Source: Sphingobacterium kitahiroshimense (GTDB taxonomy: Bacteria > Bacteroidota > Bacteroidia > Sphingobacteriales > Sphingobacteriaceae). From it: a DNA stretch of 64,000 bases. Of this stretch, positions 46,691 through 55,312 are shown one piece after another (the first letter of the stretch is position 1; each line of letters begins with the position of its first letter). The notes beneath the pieces were generated by a model that searched no databases, was not told where the DNA came from, and was given only the letters and a program-made list of their open reading frames with translations. The translations under genes and the position numbers were made by a program. The stretch lies in NCBI RefSeq assembly GCF_025961315.1, contig NZ_JAOQNK010000001.1, forward strand, positions 2,604,001 through 2,668,000, in the 5' to 3' direction.

Positions 46691-46948
46691 GTATTTAAGG
46701 TTTATAATTTTGGCATTTTCCTTTGTGCAATAGATAATCAGAACAGCTTCCAAATGATACTAATCAGCTGTCCATAAGCTCGTGCTCAGGATATTAATAA
46801 ATTGCAGGAATCGAAAAGCGTTAAATGGTTATCATAAAGGTAATATACTGGTCTACGGTACGCTTTCATCGATTTGAAGACATCATAATGTCTTGTAACC
46901 GCATAAAGATTAAGGGGGACTAATTTTCCTAAGTAGCTCTTTTCTAAC

Positions 46949-46968
46949 ATCATAACTCATTAATGATA
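46949..46968. repeat. Palindrome ACTCATTA-ATGA-TAATGAGT
   Basis: Perfect 8-bp arms around 4 bp, just before a larger inverted repeat (46999-47072). The word GACTCAT reappears near 47139. Confidence 0.6.
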
Positions 46969-46998
46969 ATGAGTCTTTTCGGAAGAGTGTAAACAACA

Positions 46999-47072
46999 AT
47001 GGCGTGACATCCAACCTACCATCAGCGAGGCCGTGAGAAGCCTTTGGAACGAGAAGCGGACGTCACGCCATT
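46999..47072. repeat. Inverted repeat TGGCGTGAC ... GTCACGCCA
   Basis: Perfect 9-bp arms about 55 bp apart, enclosing GC-rich sequence in an otherwise AT-rich intergenic region. No ORF explains it. Candidate structured RNA, recombination site or mobile-element end. Confidence 0.55.
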
Positions 47073-47362
47073 AATGACGGGCGTTTAATCCCACTTATCG
47101 CCTTGTTCCAATTGAAATTTCTCACGTTTCGCTAACAAGACTCATAAGTGCAGCCACCTATTATGATGGTGCAAATCTATTATTTTTTAACCTATTTTAC
47201 AATCTTATATTTAGGGAATTTTTAGTCTATTTGGTTTTTATCTTTACAAAGATTTAAAATTTAGACTAATAATCAAATTCTTTTCAGTTATAAACACATA
47301 ACTGAAAGTTATAAATCGTTATATATAACTGCATTATAACAACAGGAACAAAAATTCGATTA

Positions 47363-47428
47363 ATGAGAGAGAAAAAAGGTTGGGGACAAGATGTCTTAGC
47401 AAACGAACTTAATATTTCACAACGGTAA
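47363..47428 (+). pseudogene. Truncated XRE-type HTH fragment
   Basis: Encodes MREKKGWGQDVLANELNISQ, which is the first half of an XRE helix-turn-helix (compare the common REKKGWSQEELA-LNISQ). It stops at TAA where the recognition helix should continue. Codons just upstream (KIRL) also fit the family. It is a remnant of a phage- or transposon-type regulator. Confidence 0.6.
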
Positions 47429-47816
47429 GTCTTCAAAAACAGAGAAGTCTAACAATATAACTGTAAGCCAATGGATTTTTATTATTTTTCAAATATATTT
47501 ATTTTCCTCTTTCTTAGGGATTTACCTTTTAACAGTAGCATATAAATGCTACTAGAGAAAATCAAATATAAGATAAGATATTTGCAAAATGAAATTTTAT
47601 AAAAATGATTCTGAGACAAATAATAGGACGACCATAGAACGCTCAATATTATTTGCTAAATCTTTAATCAAAAACTAGAATAAAAGACTTAATTTCAATA
47701 TCTTAATGGAGTTAATAAATCAAAAACCGGTAATGAAGCCCTCATTTCCTTTAGTTCCATTATTATAAAAATCCATGCTATTTAAAGAAATACTCGTTAA
47801 AAAAGATAAAATAGGA

Positions 47817-47839
47817 TGAGCTCGAAAATATCGAGCTCA
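47817..47839 (-). terminator. Hairpin after the unknown lipoprotein gene
   Basis: TGAGCTCGA / TCGAGCTCA with a 5-nt loop, 24 bp past the stop codon. The T-tract is interrupted, so terminator activity is likely but not certain. Confidence 0.6.
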
Positions 47840-47862
47840 AAACAAACTAACAATAATTAAAA

Positions 47863-48795
47863 CTACAATTCAAATTCACTTCCCCCTTCACCCTTTCTTG
47901 CGGGAATGATTCCTCCTTCTCGGTTCACAATATGATAGCTATTAGGAGTCCATGTTCTGATAACAGATGCAAGTTGATGAGGATAATTATATTGAGGAGG
48001 CGCTACAGACGGCATTTGAAAAAAACCATTCATAAGGAAGGCTTCCTTAAAAAGATGGTAACCTTCAAAAGATTTATAACTATATTTATGACGGAAATTT
48101 GGGTTTTTTCGATGTGCAATATGATCTAATAATTTTGATATAAATATATCTTTTACAGTAATACTATAAGAATAAACTAGACCACTTGTATCAAAAAATT
48201 TTTCATTATATAAATGTCCCTTTATAACGGCAGGCTGATTTGGATAGAATGCAACCGCTCGACTATATTCTTGTGTACTAGAAGAACTATTTTGAATACC
48301 CAAAGAAATCATTCCTCCATAAGGTCCATACTCTAAAACATATAATGTAACTGTAGCTGTTTCAGGAGCAGATGCTAACTCATCATATATATTATTTATC
48401 TCTGTTCCATATCTATGAATAGGATAAGAAGTATCAAACCCGTCCTTTTTGGTTTCCTCAGACATTACAGGAGAAGTAACTGGATATTTAGAACCATTAA
48501 ATTTTGTAATAGAATCAATACGTTTTGCTCTTCTAATATCATTGTTATTAATACTTAGCTGAGTAGAATCTTTAGGACAAATATAAGTAACCCTCCATTC
48601 CCAAGTGTCATATGATTCTAAACATGCAGAAAAAGAAGTAGCTCTATCTTTACTGCTAACCGAATTTAATGATTCTGATGAGAGTAATGATTCTAAATCA
48701 TCAGCTGGATCTTGGCAAGAAACTAAGTAGCCAATAGAAATAAATGTGATAATTGTCATTATCACATAAAAAAAATAATTTTTTGATTTTTTCAT
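47863..48795 (-). CDS. Lipoprotein of unknown function, last gene of the O-ligase operon
   Basis: 310 aa with lipobox YLVSC (C27). The mature N-terminus has a Ser/Asp/Leu-rich linker (SLLSSESLNSVSSKDR). No domain is recognised. There are several Cys (C58 and C74 in the first third) and a Tyr/His-rich C-terminal half (FRHKYSYKSFEGYHLFKEA). It follows the O-antigen-ligase-like gene by 4 bp and must be co-transcribed with it. Very low GC, like the two genes upstream. Confidence 0.7.
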   Translation of the reverse strand: MKKSKNYFFYVIMTIITFISIGYLVSCQDPADDLESLLSSESLNSVSSKDRATSFSACLESYDTWEWRVTYICPKDSTQLSINNNDIRRAKRIDSITKFNGSKYPVTSPVMSEETKKDGFDTSYPIHRYGTEINNIYDELASAPETATVTLYVLEYGPYGGMISLGIQNSSSSTQEYSRAVAFYPNQPAVIKGHLYNEKFFDTSGLVYSYSITVKDIFISKLLDHIAHRKNPNFRHKYSYKSFEGYHLFKEAFLMNGFFQMPSVAPPQYNYPHQLASVIRTWTPNSYHIVNREGGIIPARKGEGGSEFEL

Positions 48796-48799
48796 AAAA

Positions 48800-50560
48800 T
48801 TAAAATTTAGACTTAAAAAACTGTTTATTTATTAAAAAACTCTTAACTTCCTTTTTAATATTATCTATCTCTATTGAAGAAATTTTTATTGGCATATTTA
48901 AAATCTCCTCTGCAATTGAGTATGCTTCTAAAATTTTATCTGTATCACAATACAATTTAAATAATTGATATTTTGGTATAAAACGATTAGGTACCATAAA
49001 TGATGCTTCTTTAAATGTTTTCTCAGCAAGATTAAAATTTCCCATCTCTTTGTAGGACTTGCCTAAATAAACCATACCATCTAACGTGATGAATCGAGCT
49101 CGAAGAGTAGTAAATACTGCTGTACTTTCACTAAATTTTGCATCTTGAAAAAGTTCCGCACCATAATTATAAAGAAAAGCAGGACGATGTTCAAGATCTT
49201 TATAGATTCTATCATACATTTTAAATGAAAGTTCAGAATTAGTAGGGATATAATTAATAGCCATTCTCCACTTTACTGTAGCAGAATACTGCTTATAAGT
49301 AAAATAAAACATTAAACTAAGAAAAATAAATAAGCAACACTTTATTACTACTAATGTTTTTCCCTCTATTATAAATAGAAATGTTGAATCTTTTGAATCG
49401 TCATACTCGCAAGATATATAGGATATCGCTAAAAGTATTAATAAAATAAGTCCAGTAGATTTAAAAGTAAAATAGAAAAAAGCGGATGATAAGAATAATA
49501 AAATAAATAAAAAATAAGAATAAACTTTCTTCGCATCAAAAACTTTAAAAAAAAGAAAGCTTATAATCACAATTAGTAATAATACCGCAGCACCTAAAAA
49601 ACCAAACTCAACCAACAAGTTAATATATTCGTTTAAAGGTGTCGATACACTATCTGCAACTATGCTATATGAATTAACCAAATTACTACTCTTGAAAAAA
49701 TTTGCTTGTTGGCTTAAATAAAACTTTTCAAATCCATTATAACCCCAGCCTAAAATTGGTTTTTGCAAAATCATATCGAAAGAATTTTGCCAAATGAACA
49801 ATCTTCCCTTTGCTGATGGTAATTTAAAATAGACAAGTATTGATGCTAAGAGAAAAGTTAAAATGGTCGGTATCAAAATAAATGCTAACTTATAACGACT
49901 CTTTTCGTACAACATTTTAATATGTGGCCAAAAGATGAAAGTAATGGAACATAAATAAAGGAATACTCCGGTCCGGGATTGAGTTAACAGAATTAAAAAC
50001 AACACTACAACGCTCCAAATTAACTTTAATCTCGTGTCAATATTTAGAACACTTGCTTTAACAGGAAAAAAACTTGCTAGATATATCGCGAAAATTCCGG
50101 AATGTCTAAAACTCCCTGTAATAAATAATGATATGTTGAGATCATTCACCAATGCATACAAAAATTGCCCAATACCAATAAAAACTTGCAAATAAAATAT
50201 TAAAATAAAAAGTCTTATAACAGAGTAATGATCCTTTTTAATCAAATATTTGAAAGGAAAATACATTATCCAAATAGAAGTAATTGACAATAAAAAATCA
50301 TCGAAATCAGTCTTATGAAATAAGACTTTGGATAAACTGTAAATGAACAGCAAAAGAAAAACAGATAGAACTGCTAAATCAATTAAATTAATTTTTTTTT
50401 GCTGGTCGTTAAATTCTAGAAGCAATAAAGGGAGAGAAAAAAAAACAGACGCAAAGAAAAAGTAATAAACTCTTGGTTCATCTTTCCAATGACTAAGCAT
50501 AGGATTATTTATAAAGGCCAATGCTAATACAATAAATAATAATAACGATAATATTTTCAT
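48800..50560 (-). CDS. O-antigen ligase/polymerase-like membrane protein with TPR tail
   Basis: 586 aa with 11-13 hydrophobic helices in the first 420 residues. Wzy/WaaL family features: RHSGIFAIYLASFF, TQSRTGVFLYL, and the large periplasmic loop with GWGYNGFEKFY and STPLNEYINLLVEFGFLGA. The last ~150 residues (about 440-580) are soluble TPR-like helices (NYGAELFQDAKFSES, LGKSYKEMGNFNLAEKTF). Such enzymes join lipid-linked glycans to acceptors; some are protein O-glycosyltransferases. No other polysaccharide genes are nearby, so a specialised acceptor encoded in the locus is possible. Confidence 0.82.
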   Translation of the reverse strand: MKILSLLLFIVLALAFINNPMLSHWKDEPRVYYFFFASVFFSLPLLLLEFNDQQKKINLIDLAVLSVFLLLFIYSLSKVLFHKTDFDDFLLSITSIWIMYFPFKYLIKKDHYSVIRLFILIFYLQVFIGIGQFLYALVNDLNISLFITGSFRHSGIFAIYLASFFPVKASVLNIDTRLKLIWSVVVLFLILLTQSRTGVFLYLCSITFIFWPHIKMLYEKSRYKLAFILIPTILTFLLASILVYFKLPSAKGRLFIWQNSFDMILQKPILGWGYNGFEKFYLSQQANFFKSSNLVNSYSIVADSVSTPLNEYINLLVEFGFLGAAVLLLIVIISFLFFKVFDAKKVYSYFLFILLFLSSAFFYFTFKSTGLILLILLAISYISCEYDDSKDSTFLFIIEGKTLVVIKCCLFIFLSLMFYFTYKQYSATVKWRMAINYIPTNSELSFKMYDRIYKDLEHRPAFLYNYGAELFQDAKFSESTAVFTTLRARFITLDGMVYLGKSYKEMGNFNLAEKTFKEASFMVPNRFIPKYQLFKLYCDTDKILEAYSIAEEILNMPIKISSIEIDNIKKEVKSFLINKQFFKSKF

Positions 50561-50582
50561 TCCTTTATCTTTAAATTAATAA

Positions 50583-52073
50583 TTACCACCATTCCTGCTC
50601 ATTATTAGAATATAGAAAAGGTCTTGCATACTTATTATTCTGTCCAATTCTAAAAAGTGAATAAAAAGTATCTAACTCAATCTTCGGGACAGTAATAATT
50701 CTATTTTTATCTGTTGCATAATTTCCAACCTTCAACCAAGTACCTCTTGGAGAAAGTTTATGTAATTCATATACTTGACTAGAATCTAAAAAAGCAAATT
50801 CACCAGAATTAGTTTTTGAGAGTCTCGCATTATTAATTGTACTATGTGATTGCTTAATAAAATGGCTTTTACCTTTTGGATCTATAAAAAATAAATCGTC
50901 TGAAAAAATAATACCTTTATAATCAGGTAATCCTACACGATAAATAATATTAGAATTCATTTTTGGAAATATCACATTTCCATTATTAATTTTACCCCAA
51001 AAAACCGGTACCCACTTACCATAATTATAAACACATATATAGGCAAATGGACTTTGATTATTAATCTTTTTAATACTATAGTTTACATCAAAAGTTTCAG
51101 AATGTTGATCGGTTACATCAATTAAATTATCAAATTTTAAACTCGGGATTAAAAACTGATAATTTAAAATATGTGGATGAATATCTTTGGAATAAAAACC
51201 ATTGTTATCAAATGTTAGTCTGAAAACTTTAGCAGCTCTATTAAGTCCAGCTTTATGAGAGGTCGCTACATTAGATGCCAATGAACCAGTAGAATCTAAG
51301 CTAGAATACTCAGCATGACCAGAATTTTTGCTTCCCCATAACGGAACGATATCAACAACACACGGAATACCAGCTGCTCTCAACATATATGCATATAGAT
51401 ATGAAATTCTATAACAATCACCTTTTGAAGAATATAAAAGTTCATCTACATCAGGAAATGGACTAGACAAATAATTTTCTGAATCATACTTATACATTTT
51501 CTCCATTTTTTTAACTAAAAATCGAGTAACATACTGAACATCAATTCCATCAATTTGATTTAAAGAATCTAAATCTTGCTTAAACTTTGAGAAAAAATGT
51601 TTTCTCCAATCCGTTGGGAATTCAGCTGCGATTTTATATGGCAAAACATAATGAATAAATAAACTATCAGAAATATTCTTGCTCCAAACATATTTCTCTC
51701 TTATTTTGAACGCTTCATCTATATAAGTATCGATCTGTTTAATATTCAACAATCTAACATCACGTACCTTGACCCATTTATAGCTCAATTTCCTTTTTGT
51801 TAAGATCTCCTTAAGGCTCTTTTCACTTGAAATTGTATCCAATCTAATATTTATTATTTTACCAGAATTTTGATCATAAAAAACTAATTTCTCAGAATAT
51901 AAAGAGTCAATATTTTGCTTCAAAAATCTAATAGCTTTAAGCTTTAAATCATTATTACTATATTTTTCTTCCAAATAATTCCAATTAAGCTTACTTCGTG
52001 ATCCTTGACAAGAAAAAGCTAAAACTAAAACAACTAATACTTTTAAAAGATTTTGAATTCTGCAAATCAACAT
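50583..52073 (-). CDS. Transglutaminase-like lipoprotein
   Basis: 496 aa with lipobox LAFSC (C22). A helical N-terminal region includes the YVLPYKIAAEFPTDWRK motif seen in Bacteroidota transglutaminase-like proteins. The transglutaminase core at about 180-265 has Cys C220 (SSKGDCYRISYLYAYMLRAAGIP) and His H253 (SGHAEYS); the third residue is probably an Asp in the next strand. The C-terminal 200 residues are beta-rich with no recognised domain. Papain-like members may act as peptidases or cross-linkers. First gene of the operon, 22 bp before the O-ligase-like gene. Confidence 0.8.
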   Translation of the reverse strand: MLICRIQNLLKVLVVLVLAFSCQGSRSKLNWNYLEEKYSNNDLKLKAIRFLKQNIDSLYSEKLVFYDQNSGKIINIRLDTISSEKSLKEILTKRKLSYKWVKVRDVRLLNIKQIDTYIDEAFKIREKYVWSKNISDSLFIHYVLPYKIAAEFPTDWRKHFFSKFKQDLDSLNQIDGIDVQYVTRFLVKKMEKMYKYDSENYLSSPFPDVDELLYSSKGDCYRISYLYAYMLRAAGIPCVVDIVPLWGSKNSGHAEYSSLDSTGSLASNVATSHKAGLNRAAKVFRLTFDNNGFYSKDIHPHILNYQFLIPSLKFDNLIDVTDQHSETFDVNYSIKKINNQSPFAYICVYNYGKWVPVFWGKINNGNVIFPKMNSNIIYRVGLPDYKGIIFSDDLFFIDPKGKSHFIKQSHSTINNARLSKTNSGEFAFLDSSQVYELHKLSPRGTWLKVGNYATDKNRIITVPKIELDTFYSLFRIGQNNKYARPFLYSNNEQEWW

Positions 52074-52209
52074 TTATTTAAATATAGGAATGACTTTCTT
52101 TAGGTTATTTAACACAAAAGCAATATACATTTTTTTTACAGAAATTAATATATAATTATAAATATTTCAATTTTGATCTTCGTTTTTAGTATGAAAAGAT
52201 CTGAATCAA
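52074..52209. other. Short AT-rich spacer before the IS graveyard
   Basis: Probably contains the promoter of the transglutaminase-like operon. No clear TAnnTTTG with a spaced TTTG was found. Confidence 0.3.
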
Positions 52210-52437
52210 TCCATTGTTCTCATTAAATGGTGAAGCTTATCTTTAATATCACCGCTTTGTAACTTTCGGTTTCATACCTCATTCTGATCTGATGGAAGAT
52301 AGATAACTATACCGCAGTTTTGGAAAATTCGCCTCTATTACTTCTGGAAAATCTTTTCAGGCCATCAATGATTGACATAAAAATATCCTCGACACCACGC
52401 TGTTTGAGATCGGTCAGCACATTTAAGCAGAATTATA
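52210..52437 (-). mobile_element. Degenerate IS256-family transposase fragment
   Basis: Minus-strand translation gives VLTDLKQRGVEDIFMSIIDG, then, after a frameshift, PEVIEANFPKTAV and HQIRMRYETESYKAV. These align with residues about 220-290 of the intact IS256 transposase at 54023. The DNA differs enough that it comes from another IS256 element. It abuts the truncated IS3 copy. Confidence 0.8.
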
Positions 52438-52794
52438 CAAATAACGGATAAGAATGCTGACCTGTTGTTCCAAAGGTTGTTTCTCCCGAACAGGAAGCCG
52501 ACGTTTGACACGTCTCTTCTTATTCATATTGAGCAGCTTATATACCCTGTATATTTTCTTATGGTTCCAGGGCTTACCTTCTCTGCGCAAGTAGGCATAT
52601 AGTTTTCGAAATCCATATACAGGATGTTTGGAGGACAGATCATCTAATGCTGCCATCACGGCACTGTCGTCTTTCTTGCTAACATAGTAATATTGTGAAC
52701 GGCACATACCTGTCAATTTACAGGCTCCGGCGACACTCAAACCGTGATCTAGGACAATTTCCTGAGTTAACTGTTTTTGTTGCCGGAGCCCCAA
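52423..52794 (-). pseudogene. IS3-family orfB, truncated
   Basis: Encodes the N-terminal HTH_21 part of an IS3 transposase (LTGMCRSQYYYVSKK, HPVYGFRKLYAYLRREGKPWNHKK, LNMNKKRRVKRRLP, abridged) up to KQPLE. It then runs into unrelated sequence and a stop. The whole DDE (rve) catalytic domain is missing. It is normally made as a fusion with orfA by frameshifting. Confidence 0.88.
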
Positions 52795-53057
52795 CCTTTT
52801 TTTGTGATGACTTCTTTTAGGATATCGTGGTTCATACTCAGCTCGGCAAACATCTTTTTCAGGCGTGCATTTTCTTCTTCAAGTTCCTTCAGGCGCTTGA
52901 CATCAGATGCTTCCATGCCACCGTAACGGCTTTTCCAGTTATAAAAGGTGGCTTTGCTAATCTCAAGCTCCCGGCAGATATCATCCGTCTTTCTACCTTC
53001 TTCTCCCTCTTTGAGAGCTCTTACAATCTGGGTTTCTGTAAAACGTGTCTTTTTCAT
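52767..53057 (-). CDS. IS3-family orfA (HTH transposase subunit)
   Basis: 96 aa from the ATG at 53057 (MKKTRFTETQIVRALKEGEEG), the usual start of this IS3 group. The HTH_Tnp_1 domain (about 1-50) is followed by a leucine-zipper-like coil (LKELEEENARLKKMFAELSM). Near the 3' end is the slippery run A7G (52797-52803 on the plus strand as T7), where ribosomes normally shift -1 into orfB. Confidence 0.9.
   Translation of the reverse strand: MKKTRFTETQIVRALKEGEEGRKTDDICRELEISKATFYNWKSRYGGMEASDVKRLKELEEENARLKKMFAELSMNHDILKEVITKKGWGSGNKNS
52796..52803 (-). promoter_or_regulatory. Programmed -1 frameshift site of IS3
   Basis: AAAAAAAG on the minus strand at the orfA/orfB overlap, the standard IS3 slippery sequence. 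Confidence 0.7.
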
Positions 53058-53122
53058 CTTATTACTTAAATCTAAACATTTATGTCCAGTTTTAAGCTGT
53101 TTGATTTTTTGGGACACTTACA

Positions 53123-53199
53123 AATGCTAGCTTCAGTGCCCTTAGTTTTTGGAGGGTGATGCATTTAATCTTATCTGTTGCTTCTATTTTTATGTCCAT
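53123..53199 (-). pseudogene. Small gene cut by the IS3 insertion
   Basis: An ATG at 53199 opens 26 codons (MDIKIEATDKIKCITLQ, then KLRALKLAF) ending exactly at the IS3 left end. The remainder is not seen on the far side of the IS3/IS256 remnants. The family is not recognised. It may have followed the HEPN-like gene in one transcript, as it lies 84 bp after that gene's last codon. Confidence 0.45.
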
Positions 53200-53944
53200 A
53201 GTTTATAATAAATAAATAAGAGGTTCCAATTCCCGATTAAAAAATATGTGGTCTAGATAGTGAAAGAATTGCTGATCCTAAATTAATTATCACTATTTAA
53301 TAAAATGTCTTCTGGACTATTCGTTTGCTCAACAGCTTGAATATTTGAATATATGTTGTATTCCAACATTATTGTTTCGTTTGTGCAATCATTACGAGGG
53401 TCTTTCCCTTTTGATTCCCAAATAAATATTTCTGTCATCAAGTCAAGCAACAAGAATAATCACATTGAATTCTCTCGAGTAGCAAAATTTTCTTCACCTA
53501 ATAAATGGGATGCAAAATGTCTATTAAAATTGTTATGAGCAAAACCTTCTGTTGTTGGCAAAAAAAAATGATTACTTATTATTGAGGAGCATATCTTACA
53601 ATAAACATTATGAAAAGCGATGTTCCAGGGTGACGGTTGTCTTAAATGGGAATTGGTAAAAAATTTTCTGAGCTTTTCATAATCTGGCTTTTTACTAGTA
53701 CCATCATAACCTGCCCAACGAATTAATACTCCTTCTATAATCGGCATTAAGGTCATATACGCTGATATATAGTTCCTACGATAATAACTAATTGTAGCAG
53801 CTTCGATTATCTTTGAGAATTGTTGAAAATATGGCAGGACCTCGTATCTTCCCTTTTTTTGTAAGGTACGTAATCGAGGATCAAATAATACTTCTTCGGT
53901 TGCAATAATTAGATTTTCTAATTTATTCGGAAGATCGTTTGCTA

Positions 53945-53952
53945 ATTCAAAA
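53945..53952. repeat. Left target-site duplication of the IS256 element
   Basis: ATTCAAAA, repeated exactly at 55305-55312. Confidence 0.9.
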
Positions 53953-55304
53953 GAGACTGTAACGTAAACTGTGTCAACGGAATAATTTAATAAGATTTTT
54001 TATATTTAATTATTCAAACGACATGGTCATGAAAGAAAAGACCCCATTCGACTTTGAACGCTTCAAAGATGAAGCTATGCAAGGTCTTTATAACGGGAAG
54101 AGTTTTTCTCCCAACGACGGCGTTCTGGCGCCCCTAATGAAGCATTTACTAGAGTCTATGATGGATGGCGAGCTAGAGAGTCACCTTCAGGAAGATAAAG
54201 CCTCAGGTAATTCCAATCGTCGTAATGGTAAGACTAAAAAGACTGTCCGCGGTCTTAATACAGGTACTTTTGAACTGGAGTCTGGACGGGATAGATCCGG
54301 TACATTTGAGCCTAAGGTAATTCCCAAGCGTCAGCTCATTATTACAGAACAATTAGAAGGCCATGTCCTGAGTATGTATGCCAAAGGGATGAGCACACGT
54401 GCTATAAGTGATTTTATCCGTGAGATGTATGCTATGGATATTTCTGCAACCGAAATATCCCGTATCACAGAAAGTGTTATGCCTGCCGTTAATGAGTGGC
54501 GAAGTCGTCCGCTAGAGGCCGTCTATCCCTTTGTTTTCCTGGACTGCATGCATTATAAAGTCCGTCAGAACGACACGGTTGAATCTAGAGCTATTTATAA
54601 TATATTAGGTGTAGGAATGGATGGACGTAAAGATCTGATAGGTCTTTATAGTTCAGAGAATGAGGGTGCGAAGTTTTGGCTATCTGTTCTTACAGACCTA
54701 AAACAGGGTGGTGTCGAAGACATTCTAATTGCCTGTATCGATGGTTTAAAAGGCTTTCCTGAAGCTATTGAAGCTATTTTCCCTAAAACTAAAGTTCAAT
54801 TATGTATTGTCCACCAGATCAGATCAAGTATGCGCTATGTTACAGAAAAGGATAAAAAAGCTCTCATTAAAGACCTAAAGCCCGTTTATAAAGCTGTTAA
54901 CGAAGAAATGGGTTATGAAAACTTAATTATCTTCGAAGAGAAATGGGGTAAGAAATATCCAATTGCTGCTAAATCCTGGTTGGATAATTGGACGAACTTA
55001 TCTACTTTTTTCGAGTATGATGAGCAGGTCCGCAAGACTATTTACACCACTAATCCTATTGAAGGAATGCACCGTCAGGTCCTTAAAATTACGAAGACTA
55101 AAGGTGCATTCAGTTCTGAGCAGGCTCTTATGAAGTTGATGTACCTGATAATAAAGGACATCTCTAAAAAGTGGACAATGCCGATGCACAACTGGGGCTT
55201 GACGATATCCGGGCTTTACATTAAATTTGGAGATAGGCTCAAGCTGGATAGAGGCTTTTAGAATTAGGCTAATTATCCAATGACACAGTTTGAGTTACAC
55301 TCCC
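53953..55304 (+). mobile_element. Intact IS256-family insertion sequence, 1352 bp
   Basis: The terminal inverted repeats of about 33 bp start GAGACTGTAAC (left) and GGGAGTGTAAC (right, complement) and share AAACTGTGTCA and ATAATT. One transposase gene fills the element. Flanking 8-bp direct repeats ATTCAAAA fit the 8-9 bp duplications of IS256. The clean duplication and intact transposase imply a recent insertion. Confidence 0.93.
54023..55261 (+). CDS. IS256-family (MULE/Mutator-type) transposase
   Basis: 412 aa, full length. Transposase_mut family: MKHLLESMMDGELESHLQ near the N-terminus, RRNGKTKKTVRG, DDE-type acidic residues in VFLDCMHYKVR and CIDGLKGFPEAIEAIFPKTKVQLCIVHQ (abridged), and TTNPIEGMHRQVLK near the C-terminus with the catalytic Glu. 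Appears functional. Confidence 0.95.
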   Translation: MVMKEKTPFDFERFKDEAMQGLYNGKSFSPNDGVLAPLMKHLLESMMDGELESHLQEDKASGNSNRRNGKTKKTVRGLNTGTFELESGRDRSGTFEPKVIPKRQLIITEQLEGHVLSMYAKGMSTRAISDFIREMYAMDISATEISRITESVMPAVNEWRSRPLEAVYPFVFLDCMHYKVRQNDTVESRAIYNILGVGMDGRKDLIGLYSSENEGAKFWLSVLTDLKQGGVEDILIACIDGLKGFPEAIEAIFPKTKVQLCIVHQIRSSMRYVTEKDKKALIKDLKPVYKAVNEEMGYENLIIFEEKWGKKYPIAAKSWLDNWTNLSTFFEYDEQVRKTIYTTNPIEGMHRQVLKITKTKGAFSSEQALMKLMYLIIKDISKKWTMPMHNWGLTISGLYIKFGDRLKLDRGF

Positions 55305-55312
55305 ATTCAAAA
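55305..55312. repeat. Right target-site duplication of the IS256 element
   Basis: ATTCAAAA, identical to 53945-53952. Confidence 0.9.

Larger units (their letters stand above)
47073..47862. other. Intergenic region with gene remnants
   Basis: Mostly AT-rich non-coding sequence. The only protein-like stretch is the truncated HTH fragment at 47363-47428. The rest shows no ORF, tRNA or clear repeat. Confidence 0.5.
52438..53122 (-). mobile_element. Truncated IS3-family element
   Basis: The left end is at 53122 (minus strand begins TGTAAGTGTCCC), followed by orfA and the start of orfB. The right end, including the DDE domain and terminal repeat, has been lost at the junction with the IS256 fragment. 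It cannot transpose by itself. Confidence 0.8.
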
